Origin: Deltaproteobacteria bacterium
GTDB taxonomy: Bacteria > Desulfobacterota > Desulfobacteria > Desulfobacterales > JAUVKB01
NCBI GenBank assembly: GCA_030596405.1
Contig: JAUVKB010000064.1
Location: 1 to 10,824, forward strand
Direction: 5' to 3'
Length of the DNA: 10,824 nt
The translations under genes were made by a program, and so were the position numbers. Within the stretch, counting starts at the first letter, position 1. The number at the start of each line of letters is the position of its first letter. This document shows, in pieces, positions 1-7,166 of the stretch. Below the pieces are notes generated by a model. That model was given only the letters and a program-made list of their open reading frames with translations, had not been told where the DNA came from and did not search any database.

Positions 1-794
1 ATAAAATATTCTATAATGAGTATGAGGAAAATATTGATGCGTCAGGTTTTTCCAATACTCTATATCTGATATTCCAAGAATTCAAGCAGGCTCTTGATAC
101 GTATCTGGCTGAAACCGTAAATCCCAGAGTGATCCGATTTGTAAGAGAAGAGGAAAAAAGCATTGAAGAATATTTTGAATCTGTTGTCAGCCCGTTCGAT
201 GCCGTTATTCAGGACGCGTCTGTTGCATATGCCGGCAACATGTCGGATATGGGGATACCCCTGACTTTTGAGCGCCGGGAAAGTATCAAATTGCTTGACC
301 TGAAATCGATAAGGTCGATTTCAGGGCTGACCCTTTCTCCTGCGACCGCGTCGATGCGCTACACGGCAAAGATAAAAATAGAAGCGGTAATGCGCCTTGG
401 TTTTTATACGCTTGTCAATATTTTTAAGAGAATATTAAAAAAACCGATTCAAAACGGAAAGGAAGAGAAAACTTTTGCATTAAATGATTCTGTTTTACGG
501 ATAAAGCGTGAAATGGAAAAGTCGATTATTTATCATTTCAAGAACTACAAAGAGAATATGAAATTTCAGTATTTTGACAGGCTTGTTGAAGCTGCGGCAA
601 ATAATTTTTACGAAGCGCTAATCGACCGGTTTCAGGTTTATGCTGCGGATCTTTCAAAGATAGTGGAACTGGTCGGCGAAAAACGGATTGATAAGGAACA
701 GGCATTGAGAACGCTTAAAGAGGTGGAGCTTATCTCTGTGAAAATAGGCAAAAGGATAGACAGGATAAGAGAAGAGATAAAGTTGGCTGTATAA
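1..794 (+). CDS. Unrecognised mostly helical protein, 5' end outside the window
   Basis: The frame is open from base 3 to the TAA at 792-794, giving 263 visible residues. It has no in-frame ATG near the left edge, so the true start lies upstream. The GTG at 129 has no Shine-Dalgarno sequence and is probably internal. The protein is rich in charged residues with heptad-like hydrophobic spacing, which suggests long alpha helices, notably in the last 80 residues. A more hydrophobic stretch around visible residues 128-145 (VMRLGFYTLVNIF) is flanked by lysine and arginine and could touch a membrane. I do not recognise a family. The helical C-terminal part of a dynamin-like or other large ATP/GTP-dependent protein is one possibility, but the diagnostic N-terminal half is not visible. 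It ends 21 bases before parA, so the two are probably cotranscribed and may work together. Confidence 0.75.
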   Translation, partial: KIFYNEYEENIDASGFSNTLYLIFQEFKQALDTYLAETVNPRVIRFVREEEKSIEEYFESVVSPFDAVIQDASVAYAGNMSDMGIPLTFERRESIKLLDLKSIRSISGLTLSPATASMRYTAKIKIEAVMRLGFYTLVNIFKRILKKPIQNGKEEKTFALNDSVLRIKREMEKSIIYHFKNYKENMKFQYFDRLVEAAANNFYEALIDRFQVYAADLSKIVELVGEKRIDKEQALRTLKEVELISVKIGKRIDRIREEIKLAV

Positions 795-815
795 ATTTTA
801 AGGGAGTGTTTTGCT

Positions 816-1601
816 ATGGATACAAAACAGACCAGAGTTGTTGCGATAGTGAATGAAAAAGGGGGCGTAGGTAAGACCGTTACTGTTATAAATCTTGGAG
901 CCGCTCTCTCCAGGAAAGGTCAAAAGGTGCTTGTGGTCGACATGGATCCACAGTTTAATGCGACTAAAGGGCTTGGCGTTGAAATTGATGAAAAAATGCT
1001 GACCACCTATGATCTTATTACGGATGATAAATCGATTTCCCCTGAAGATTCTATACTCCATACAAAATGGACAGGGCTTGATTTGATTCCGTCCCATGTC
1101 GATCTTGCAGGGGCGGAGATTGAGCTGATCGATGAAGAAGGAAGGGAAAACAGATTGGCGGAGGCTCTTGAAAGTATAACTGCCGGATATGATTTCATCA
1201 TTCTGGATACACCGCCGAGCCTTTCTCTTTTAACGGTTAATGTGTTTGTTTGTGCAAATGAGGTTATAGTGCCTTGCCAGACGCATCCATACGCTTTTGG
1301 AGCTTTGGAACAACTTTTTGATACGATTAATACGGTAAAAGAGGAGATAAATCCCGATATTAATATAACCGGGATAGTCGCCACATTTTTTGATAAACGG
1401 ACACGGATCAGCCCTCGTATAATGGAACAACTAAAAAATGACGACAGATACAAAGATTTGCTTTTCGACACGGTAATCAGAGTAAATACCACGATTGCGG
1501 AAAGTGCGGATGTCGGCAAGCCCGTGGTTTTTTTCAGGCAGAGCAGCTACGGAGCATGCGACTACAGCAATCTTGCCGAGGAATTGCTGGCGCAGGATTA
1601 G
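816..1601 (+). CDS. parA: ParA/Soj-family partitioning ATPase (MinD/ParA superfamily)
   Basis: This is a cytoplasmic P-loop ATPase of 261 residues, the usual length of short chromosomal or solo ParA proteins. The deviant Walker A motif KGGVGKT is at residues 15-21 and includes the signature lysine K15. The switch segment DMDPQFNAT (42-50) follows, and Walker B is ILDTPP with D131. The C-terminal segment IAESADVGKP matches the conserved ParA stretch next to the nucleotide site. Family members dimerise on ATP, bind DNA or surfaces, and position plasmids, chromosomes or protein complexes. The residue after GKT is valine where most relatives have threonine or serine. A Shine-Dalgarno sequence AGGGAG at 801-806 supports the ATG at 816. 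No ParB gene or helix-turn-helix protein lies next to it, so cargo other than DNA is plausible. The upstream unknown gene is the nearest candidate partner. Confidence 0.93.
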   Translation: MDTKQTRVVAIVNEKGGVGKTVTVINLGAALSRKGQKVLVVDMDPQFNATKGLGVEIDEKMLTTYDLITDDKSISPEDSILHTKWTGLDLIPSHVDLAGAEIELIDEEGRENRLAEALESITAGYDFIILDTPPSLSLLTVNVFVCANEVIVPCQTHPYAFGALEQLFDTINTVKEEINPDINITGIVATFFDKRTRISPRIMEQLKNDDRYKDLLFDTVIRVNTTIAESADVGKPVVFFRQSSYGACDYSNLAEELLAQD

Positions 1602-1637
1602 ATTTCATTTTGGTAGTAAACAGAGAATCCTGATGAC

Positions 1638-2657
1638 ATGAAAAAGCATATTAAAATATCTGTATTTATTTCCCTTCTTTTATTGTTTGCGGGATGTTCT
1701 GCAAAAAAAGAAGCCCTGCTTTCAGGGAAAACCATGGGCACAACCTACCACGTTAAGATTGTCACAGGATATTTTAACAGCGTATCAGACCTCAAAGAAA
1801 AAATTGACGACAAGCTTGAAAATATAAACAAAAGCATGTCTACATTCATAAAAGACAGCGAAATCAGCAAGTTTAATGCATTTAATCATGTTGAAGAAAA
1901 ATTTTATCCTTCAGATGATTTTTTTTACATTATGACTGTGGCCTGCAATCTCTATGAACTGACAAACGGGGCATGGGACGGCACTATAAAGCCGTTGATA
2001 AATCTATGGGGGTTTGGAAGCTCGGAAACAAAAAAAGAGATACCCGCAAGGAAAAAAATAGATAAATTATTAGCTCAAACCGGTTTTAATTACATCGGAA
2101 TTTCTGAAGACAAGTATCTGTTTAAAAGGAACCCTTTAATATCCATCGATTTTGCGTCCATTGCAAAGGGGTATGCGGTTGATCAGATTTCAGCTTTGGT
2201 TAGAAAAAACGGCATAAAAGACTTTCTTGTCGAGATCGGTGGCGAAGTTTTTGCCTCAGGCCTTAGAAAAGACGGAAAGCAATGGAGAGTCGGTATTAAC
2301 GCGCCTAAAATATACGCTTCTTTCAATCAGGTATGGGAAATTGTAGCCCTGCGTGACAGAGCCCTGGCAACCAGCGGTGATTACAGGGACTTTTTCGAGA
2401 CGGAAGGTAATCGCTACTCCCACATAATAGATCCCAGGACAGGATGTCCCGTGACAAACAGCGTTGCAAGTGTTTCAATTATGGCTGACACATGCGTATT
2501 TGCCGATGGACTTGCAACGGCAGTAATGGTTCTGGGTCATAAAAAGGGACTTGAGTTGGTGGAAAAAACCAGCGGGGTGGAGTGTCTGATAGTCGTAGAG
2601 GGAAAAGACGGCAAATTAACCAATTTTTATTCCCGGGGATTTAAAAATGATAAATGA
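1638..2657 (+). CDS. apbE: FAD:protein FMN transferase, ApbE family, predicted lipoprotein
   Basis: ApbE enzymes use FAD to attach FMN covalently to threonine or serine residues of exported or membrane flavoproteins such as NqrB/NqrC and RnfG/RnfD, with Mg2+ as cofactor. The 339-residue product begins with a basic stretch, a hydrophobic core and a lipobox LFAGC with C20, so it is probably lipid-anchored facing the periplasm. Family motifs are in order: GKTMGTTY (30-37), GAWDGTIKPLINLWGFG (111-127), DFASIAKGYAVD (171-182), VEIGGE (198-203), ATSGDY (244-249), SHIIDPRTG (261-269) and ADGLATAVMVLG (289-300). The last motif contains D290 and T294, which fit the metal-binding positions. No Rnf, Nqr or FMN-binding-domain gene lies in the window, so the acceptor is encoded elsewhere. 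The ribosome-binding site is weak. The 3' end overlaps the next gene by 11 bases. Confidence 0.95.
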   Translation: MKKHIKISVFISLLLLFAGCSAKKEALLSGKTMGTTYHVKIVTGYFNSVSDLKEKIDDKLENINKSMSTFIKDSEISKFNAFNHVEEKFYPSDDFFYIMTVACNLYELTNGAWDGTIKPLINLWGFGSSETKKEIPARKKIDKLLAQTGFNYIGISEDKYLFKRNPLISIDFASIAKGYAVDQISALVRKNGIKDFLVEIGGEVFASGLRKDGKQWRVGINAPKIYASFNQVWEIVALRDRALATSGDYRDFFETEGNRYSHIIDPRTGCPVTNSVASVSIMADTCVFADGLATAVMVLGHKKGLELVEKTSGVECLIVVEGKDGKLTNFYSRGFKNDK

Positions 2658-2994
2658 GAATATGACAAAAGAAAACGATGTTGTAATTATTTACTCTGAA
2701 GATGCGCCGGTCTTTTTTGCCAGGATAGAAGATATCTCTCCTGATATAAAACCGGATTGGTATAATGTAAAATTGCTTATCCTCAAGGTGCCGCTTCAAA
2801 CAGTAACATGGACGTTAAGGGATTCCTATATAGACGGAGCAGAGTTTATAATGGATGGGCAAAAGATCCGCATGGAACAGGTTGTTTGCCCGGATAAGCC
2901 GAAAACTCAAAACATCCCCGGCATATCCCCTCAAAAACAAAATGGCTCCGGAACTTCAAATGTAATATTTCTGGCTGATTTAAAGAAAAAATAG
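2647..2994 (+). CDS. Small unrecognised protein, overlaps apbE
   Basis: A 115-residue product with no signal peptide or membrane segment. Residues 10 to about 75 alternate hydrophobic and polar residues in a way that suggests a small beta-rich domain, possibly SH3-like (for example VVIIYSEDAPVFFARIEDI and KLLILKVPLQTVTWTL). About 30 residues rich in proline, glutamine, serine and glycine follow and look disordered. The C-terminus is VIFLADLKKK. I do not recognise a family and no catalytic motif is evident. The ATG at 2647 lies inside the last codons of apbE and is preceded by CGGGG, while an alternative ATG at 2662 would avoid the overlap. The overlap points to translational coupling with apbE. 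Whether it helps ApbE is unknown. Confidence 0.8.
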   Translation: MINENMTKENDVVIIYSEDAPVFFARIEDISPDIKPDWYNVKLLILKVPLQTVTWTLRDSYIDGAEFIMDGQKIRMEQVVCPDKPKTQNIPGISPQKQNGSGTSNVIFLADLKKK

Positions 2995-3029
2995 CATTTC
3001 AATTCCGGCGACTTTTTTTGTAAATATCG

Positions 3030-3959
3030 ATGAATACTTCAGCCAAAATAGTAATTTCAGCATCTAGAAGAACCGATATACCGGCATTTTATATGGACTG
3101 GTTTATGAGGCGGATTGAAAAAGGAAGCTTTGAAGTAATAAACCCATATAACCGGCATGTCTCCATTCATCCCGCCACGCCTGATAATATCCATACAATC
3201 GTATTCTGGTCAAAAAATTTCGGGCCGTTTATTAAAGGGGGATTCGGAGAAAAACTTGTAAAAACCGGCTACAATCTTTTTTTTAACTTTACCATAAATT
3301 CAGACTCGCCTTTGCTTGAGCCGAATGTGCCTTTTTTAAAAGAACGTCTTGACCAGCTCGATTTTCTCAGCAGCAACTTTGGTGCAAGGAGTATAAACTG
3401 GAGATTTGATCCTGTCTGCTTTTACAAAACAAAAAAACAAGGCGGACTTAAGAACAATCTTAAAGATTTTTTATCTATTGCAGATAAAGCTTCCGAGTCT
3501 GGTGTCAAAAGATGCATAACAAGCTTTATGGATCATTACCCTAAAATCTTAAAAAGGCTTGTATCAATGCGGGGTTTTTCATTTATTGACCCGCCTATGG
3601 AAAGCAAAAAAAATATTGTTCGGAAAATGGCGGCCGAGCTTAAAAAAAGAAGCATCAGTCTTAGAACCTGTTGCGAAAAAGAACTCCTTGATTTACTGCC
3701 TGCAACTTCAGGGGTTACAAAAAGTTCGTGCATACCCAATGACCTTCTGGTAGAAATATTCGGCGGTCATCTTTCACTTAAAAGAGATATGGGCCAAAGG
3801 GTTAAGAATGGATGCGGCTGCATGGTTTCTGTTGATATAGGAACGTATCAGTTTCACCCGTGTTATCACAATTGTTTATTCTGTTATGCAAATCCGGTTT
3901 CAGGCGGTTCCGTAAAAAGTTTCCCGCAGAAAACGCAAATTTTTGCGCGGAAAGGGTAA
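3030..3959 (+). CDS. DUF1848 protein with C-terminal radical-SAM-like cysteine cluster
   Basis: This 309-residue protein has the hallmarks of the DUF1848 family (PF08902). It opens with ISASRRTDIPAFYMDWF (9-25), continues with NPYNRHVSIHPATPDNIHTI and VFWSKN, and has a central WRFDPVCFY segment. The C-terminus carries NGCGCMVSVDIGTYQFH (260-276) and then CYHNCLFCYANP, a CX3CX2C motif at C278, C282 and C285. That spacing is the one radical SAM enzymes use to bind a [4Fe-4S] cluster and S-adenosylmethionine, but there it normally lies near the N-terminus. The extra CxC at 262 and 264 could be further metal ligands. The reaction and substrate are not known. The start at 3030 matches family N-termini, though the Shine-Dalgarno is poor. 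Only 4 bases separate it from dusB, so cotranscription is very likely. Confidence 0.9.
   Translation: MNTSAKIVISASRRTDIPAFYMDWFMRRIEKGSFEVINPYNRHVSIHPATPDNIHTIVFWSKNFGPFIKGGFGEKLVKTGYNLFFNFTINSDSPLLEPNVPFLKERLDQLDFLSSNFGARSINWRFDPVCFYKTKKQGGLKNNLKDFLSIADKASESGVKRCITSFMDHYPKILKRLVSMRGFSFIDPPMESKKNIVRKMAAELKKRSISLRTCCEKELLDLLPATSGVTKSSCIPNDLLVEIFGGHLSLKRDMGQRVKNGCGCMVSVDIGTYQFHPCYHNCLFCYANPVSGGSVKSFPQKTQIFARKG
3920..3956 (+). promoter_or_regulatory. Possible hairpin masking the dusB ribosome-binding site
   Basis: The last codons of the DUF1848 gene contain CGCAA (3934-3938), loop ATTT, and TTGCG (3943-3947), a perfect 5-bp stem. An outer stem can form between TTTCCCGC (3920-3927, one bulged C) and GCGGAAA (3947-3953). 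The GGAAAGGG stretch at 3949-3956 is the Shine-Dalgarno region of dusB, so the outer stem would partly occlude it. Ribosomes finishing the upstream gene would melt it, coupling translation of the two genes. This is inferred by eye, with no folding energy calculated. Confidence 0.35.
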
Positions 3960-3963
3960 ATAG

Positions 3964-4968
3964 ATGAAAATTGGTTCGGTTCAGCTTGACAATGTTACAA
4001 TTTTGGCTCCTCTTGCCGGCATCACCAACCTGCCTTTTCGGCTGATTGCCAAAAAAGAGGGTTGTGCGCTGGTCTGTTCCGAAATGATAAGCGCAAACGG
4101 ACTTGTCCGTAATTCTTATAAAACAAAGCGACTTCTCGACAGCCTTCCCGAAGAAAAACCTTTGTCCGTTCAAATATTCGGCTCTGACCCGTCTGTAATG
4201 GCCGAAGCCGCAACCATTGTTGAGGCATCAAGCGCGGATATAATCGATATCAACTTTGGTTGCTCCGTAAGAAAAGTGCTCAAGACAGGGGCCGGAGCCG
4301 CTCTGATGAAAACACCGGAAAAGGCGGAGGCGCTTATTAAATCCGTAAGAAAATCCGTTAATATGCCGTTGACCATAAAAATAAGAACCGGCTGGGATAA
4401 ATCAGGAGAGCAGGCCTTTAAAATAGCCGAAATTGCCGAAGCATGCGGTGTTGACGCTATTTCCATACATCCGCGAACCGCTTCCCAGGGGTTCAGTGGC
4501 CTGGCGGACTGGTCGATTATCGCCGGGATAAAAAATCGTGTTTCAATACCGGTTATCGGAAACGGGGATATTAAGGCGCCTGAAGATGCCTTGCTGATGC
4601 TCGATAAAACAGACTGTGATGCGGTTATGATCGGAAGGGCCGCCATCGGCAATCCCTGGATATTTTCCCGGCTAAACGCTCTGATCCGGCATGAATGTAT
4701 GTCTCATACAGAGCTTTTCTCCCGTTTTGAAGTTATGATAAGATATCTTAAAACATCGGTGAAATACTTTGGTGAAAAAAACGCTTGTTATATGATGCGA
4801 AGCCGTCTCGGCTGGTTTGTAAAAGGGATGCGATACAGCAGTGGTTTTCGTGAATCCATAAAGCATATTTCGTCTGAATATGAAGCATTAAAAATTATAA
4901 AATCTTATATGAACAATTTAAATGTGAATGAGAAATCGTTTACAGGTATAATGGAAGCTATGCTGTAA
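3964..4968 (+). CDS. dusB: tRNA-dihydrouridine synthase, DusB type
   Basis: Dus enzymes are cytoplasmic FMN-dependent reductases that use NADPH to convert specific D-loop uridines of tRNA to dihydrouridine. The 334-residue product has the TIM-barrel start APLAGITNLPFR (15-26) and the EMISANGLV segment (40-48). The catalytic cysteine is C100 in DINFGCSVRKV, followed by the GAGAALMK stretch. IKIRTGW (138-144), H169-P-R171, the FMN-phosphate loop GNGDI (199-203) and GRAAIGNPWIF (224-234) come next. The C-terminal helical domain (from about 240) would bind tRNA. The order and spacing fit DusB better than DusA or DusC. In the active-site motif a serine follows the cysteine where relatives usually have proline. 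Shine-Dalgarno AAAGGG at 3951-3956 is well spaced for the ATG at 3964. Confidence 0.95.
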   Translation: MKIGSVQLDNVTILAPLAGITNLPFRLIAKKEGCALVCSEMISANGLVRNSYKTKRLLDSLPEEKPLSVQIFGSDPSVMAEAATIVEASSADIIDINFGCSVRKVLKTGAGAALMKTPEKAEALIKSVRKSVNMPLTIKIRTGWDKSGEQAFKIAEIAEACGVDAISIHPRTASQGFSGLADWSIIAGIKNRVSIPVIGNGDIKAPEDALLMLDKTDCDAVMIGRAAIGNPWIFSRLNALIRHECMSHTELFSRFEVMIRYLKTSVKYFGEKNACYMMRSRLGWFVKGMRYSSGFRESIKHISSEYEALKIIKSYMNNLNVNEKSFTGIMEAML

Positions 4969-4981
4969 AAAAATAAAGACG

Positions 4982-6154
4982 ATGGAGAAAGTTATAAAAA
5001 GAGACATTTTGCATGTTGATATGGATGCCTTTTATGCTTCCGTCGAATGTCTGGACAGGCCTGAACTGGTCGGCAAGCCTGTAATTGTAGGGGGTGTAGG
5101 TAACAGGGGGGTTGTGTCGGCCGCGTCTTATGAGGCCAGGCATTACGGAGTCTGTTCAGCCATGCCTATATTTAAGGCCAGAAAACTGTGCCCTGACGGG
5201 ATATATCTGCCTGTCCGCATGCAGCGCTATAAACAGATATCTCAACATATTATGGAAATTTTACGCGGGTATTCTCCCGTTGTGGAGCAGGCTTCAGTAG
5301 ATGAAGCCTATCTTGATATCACCGGAACAGCGAAACTGCTTGGCCGTCCGGAAGCTATCGCAAAAAATATTAAATACAGCATTTTAAAAAAAATCGGTTT
5401 GACCTGTTCGGTTGGTATTGCTCCTAATAAATTTTTGGCCAAAATTGCCTCTGATCTTCAAAAACCAGATGGCCTGGTTATAATCGATGAAAGTGAGGTC
5501 CGGGAATTTATGCTCCGATTGCCGGTTAAAAAAATTCCCGGAGTTGGAGCCAAAACACTTGATGTCCTGGAAAAACATGATATCCAGACCGCGTCAGATA
5601 TTTTGCAATTTCCGGAAAATTTCTGGACAGACCTGTTGGGCAAGGCTGGGAAGAAGCTTGTTGATCATGCAAGAGGCATTGATCATTCTCCCGTGCTTTC
5701 AGATTCAGAGCCGAAATCGTTTAGCGCTGAAAAGACATTCTCTCATGACGTAAGCAATATGATAGAACTTAAGAAGTATCTGCTTGTCCATGCAGAAAGG
5801 GTGGGAAAAGATTTAAGAAAACGGAAATATATGGGACGCACAATTACCCTTAAAATTAAATTTGCAGACTTTAAGACAGCAACCCGCAGTCAAACTTTTA
5901 ATGTCCCCACATCCAGTACGGCAACCATATTTGAAAAAGCATCAGATCTGCTGGATGGTTTGAAGATAGACCGCAAAATCCGACTGGTTGGGGTAGGCGT
6001 ATCGAATTTGACCAGAGGCGCTCGGCAACTTGCGCTGTTTACAAATCGGAAAATCGAAAAACAGGAAAAACTTGACAGGGTAATCGACAGAATAAGGGAT
6101 GAATTCGGCAATGAAATTATAAAACGGGGGTGTCTGTTAACGGGGACCGAATGA
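4982..6154 (+). CDS. dinB: DNA polymerase IV, Y-family translesion polymerase
   Basis: DinB copies past damaged bases and lacks proofreading. The 390-residue product has the complete Y-family set: HVDMDAFYASVE with metal ligand D13 and probable steric gate Y18, the YEARHYGVCSAMP fingers segment (50-62), and SVDEAYLD with catalytic D107 and E108. A helix-hairpin-helix region around KKIPGVGAKTLDVL follows. The little-finger domain spans about 240-345, and a likely beta-clamp binding motif QLALF sits at 349-353, followed by the usual C-terminal KLDRVIDRIRDEFG. Length is normal for bacterial Pol IV. It starts 13 bases after dusB, with a weak ribosome-binding site, and is the last plus-strand gene of the cluster. 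No LexA-type operator was recognised upstream, so any SOS control would have to act from a distant promoter. Confidence 0.96.
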   Translation: MEKVIKRDILHVDMDAFYASVECLDRPELVGKPVIVGGVGNRGVVSAASYEARHYGVCSAMPIFKARKLCPDGIYLPVRMQRYKQISQHIMEILRGYSPVVEQASVDEAYLDITGTAKLLGRPEAIAKNIKYSILKKIGLTCSVGIAPNKFLAKIASDLQKPDGLVIIDESEVREFMLRLPVKKIPGVGAKTLDVLEKHDIQTASDILQFPENFWTDLLGKAGKKLVDHARGIDHSPVLSDSEPKSFSAEKTFSHDVSNMIELKKYLLVHAERVGKDLRKRKYMGRTITLKIKFADFKTATRSQTFNVPTSSTATIFEKASDLLDGLKIDRKIRLVGVGVSNLTRGARQLALFTNRKIEKQEKLDRVIDRIRDEFGNEIIKRGCLLTGTE

Positions 6155-6176
6155 TTTTATTTATTCAACTCTATTT

Positions 6177-7166
6177 TTAGAATTGTTTTTCAGAATCATT
6201 TTTCAGGCTTACCGAACTTCCTTCACGGATGCCTTCCCCTGATAAAATTACTGCTTCCGCCCTGTCCTGATAAACTGTGGTAATCTTTATTTCTCCTGTT
6301 TTGTACCCGGGAATTACGAAACAATGGCCGTCCGTGCCCTTTATTATCTTTTCACAGTCATAAACTTCGAATATATCATCAGGCAAAAGTCCGGCTTTTT
6401 TTCCGGTTGATAAAACGACCTTGTTGCCGGCAGTGGAAATGATATATCCGCGCCACGGCTGGGCGCATATTACTTCACAGACATCTTGCCCCATGGAAGC
6501 CGCAACCTGAGTGAAAGCATCGTTTAATAAAGGCAGGTCTTTTATTGTCTTTGTTTTAATTGCATTCAGCTCCGGCTTTTCAACCTCTATCTTGCGGACA
6601 TAGTTTTTATCATAAAGTTTCGCGGCTGTTTCCGTATCATAGACTTCAATATTTATCATAACCCGAACAATATTTTCAGTCTTTTTGAACCAAAGAATCC
6701 CTTTTGTTTCTTCCGCCCCGCTGATATCGATCAGAGCGCCGGTTACAATTGCATTAAGACCAAGCTTTTTGCCCGCATCGGCCAGCGCAATATTATCGAT
6801 CCTGCCGGTCCCCTGTACCGGTTGACTGGATAGTAAATCAGGATATCCCGAATCATCAGGTTCCATAAGAATTAGGTTATGGCATGCATCTGTTAAGGAC
6901 TCTGTAAGACTTTTATGAAACGACTCTTTAAAATTTTGAATGGTAAAAAATGTCCTGTTTTCAAAATATGCAATGCCGGCCATCTTTTTTAAATCAGAAC
7001 CCTCTATATGGAGATCGCGAGCTATTAATTTTGTTGTTTTTTTGATGGTTGAAAAAAAAGAACACCCGCTTGCCGGAATGACAACTAAAAGCAGAATTAA
7101 AACAAAAATGATGGGGCTTGCCGGAACATTGGACTTTATTTTATGAATTTGCATTTTCCTTTTCAT
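6177..7166 (-). CDS. Predicted lipoprotein with CsgG/FlgT-like features
   Basis: The 329-residue product has a long basic N-terminal region, a hydrophobic core at about 19-31 and a lipobox PASGC with C35, so it is probably exported and lipidated. Residues 60-230 (MAGIAYFENRTFF, then DAGKKLGLNAIVTGALIDI) resemble the alpha/beta domain seen in CsgG-, TolB-N- and FlgT-like envelope proteins. The region from about 239, with GNKVVLSTGKKAGLLPDDIFEVYD and later GEIKITTVYQDRAEAVI, looks like the small beta-domain that ends FlgT (FlgT_C-like). This is a resemblance by eye, not a proven assignment. A role at the outer membrane is likely, but the exact function is unknown. With the ATG at 7166 the gene overlaps queF by 26 bases. 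The ATG at 7154 (codon 5) is an alternative with a close AAGG. No flagellar or curli genes are nearby. Confidence 0.85.
   Translation of the reverse strand: MKRKMQIHKIKSNVPASPIIFVLILLLVVIPASGCSFFSTIKKTTKLIARDLHIEGSDLKKMAGIAYFENRTFFTIQNFKESFHKSLTESLTDACHNLILMEPDDSGYPDLLSSQPVQGTGRIDNIALADAGKKLGLNAIVTGALIDISGAEETKGILWFKKTENIVRVMINIEVYDTETAAKLYDKNYVRKIEVEKPELNAIKTKTIKDLPLLNDAFTQVAASMGQDVCEVICAQPWRGYIISTAGNKVVLSTGKKAGLLPDDIFEVYDCEKIIKGTDGHCFVIPGYKTGEIKITTVYQDRAEAVILSGEGIREGSSVSLKNDSEKQF

Noticed and set aside
129..131. GTG as the start codon of the first gene
   Set aside because: The frame is open from base 3 with protein-like sequence throughout, and there is no Shine-Dalgarno before the GTG. 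The gene more likely begins outside the window.
1007..1519. 170-codon open frame on the minus strand inside parA
   Set aside because: It lies entirely antisense to a clear ParA gene, has a low-complexity serine-rich translation and no family resemblance. It is a shadow of codon usage.
4170..4652. 160-codon open frame on the minus strand inside dusB
   Set aside because: It is antisense to conserved DusB motifs, and its translation is an alanine/isoleucine/serine-rich mirror with no ribosome-binding site.
6155..6200. Intrinsic terminator between dinB and the convergent lipoprotein gene
   Set aside because: The region is T-rich, but the apparent pairing elements (AGAATT and AGAATC) are direct rather than inverted repeats, so no stem forms.
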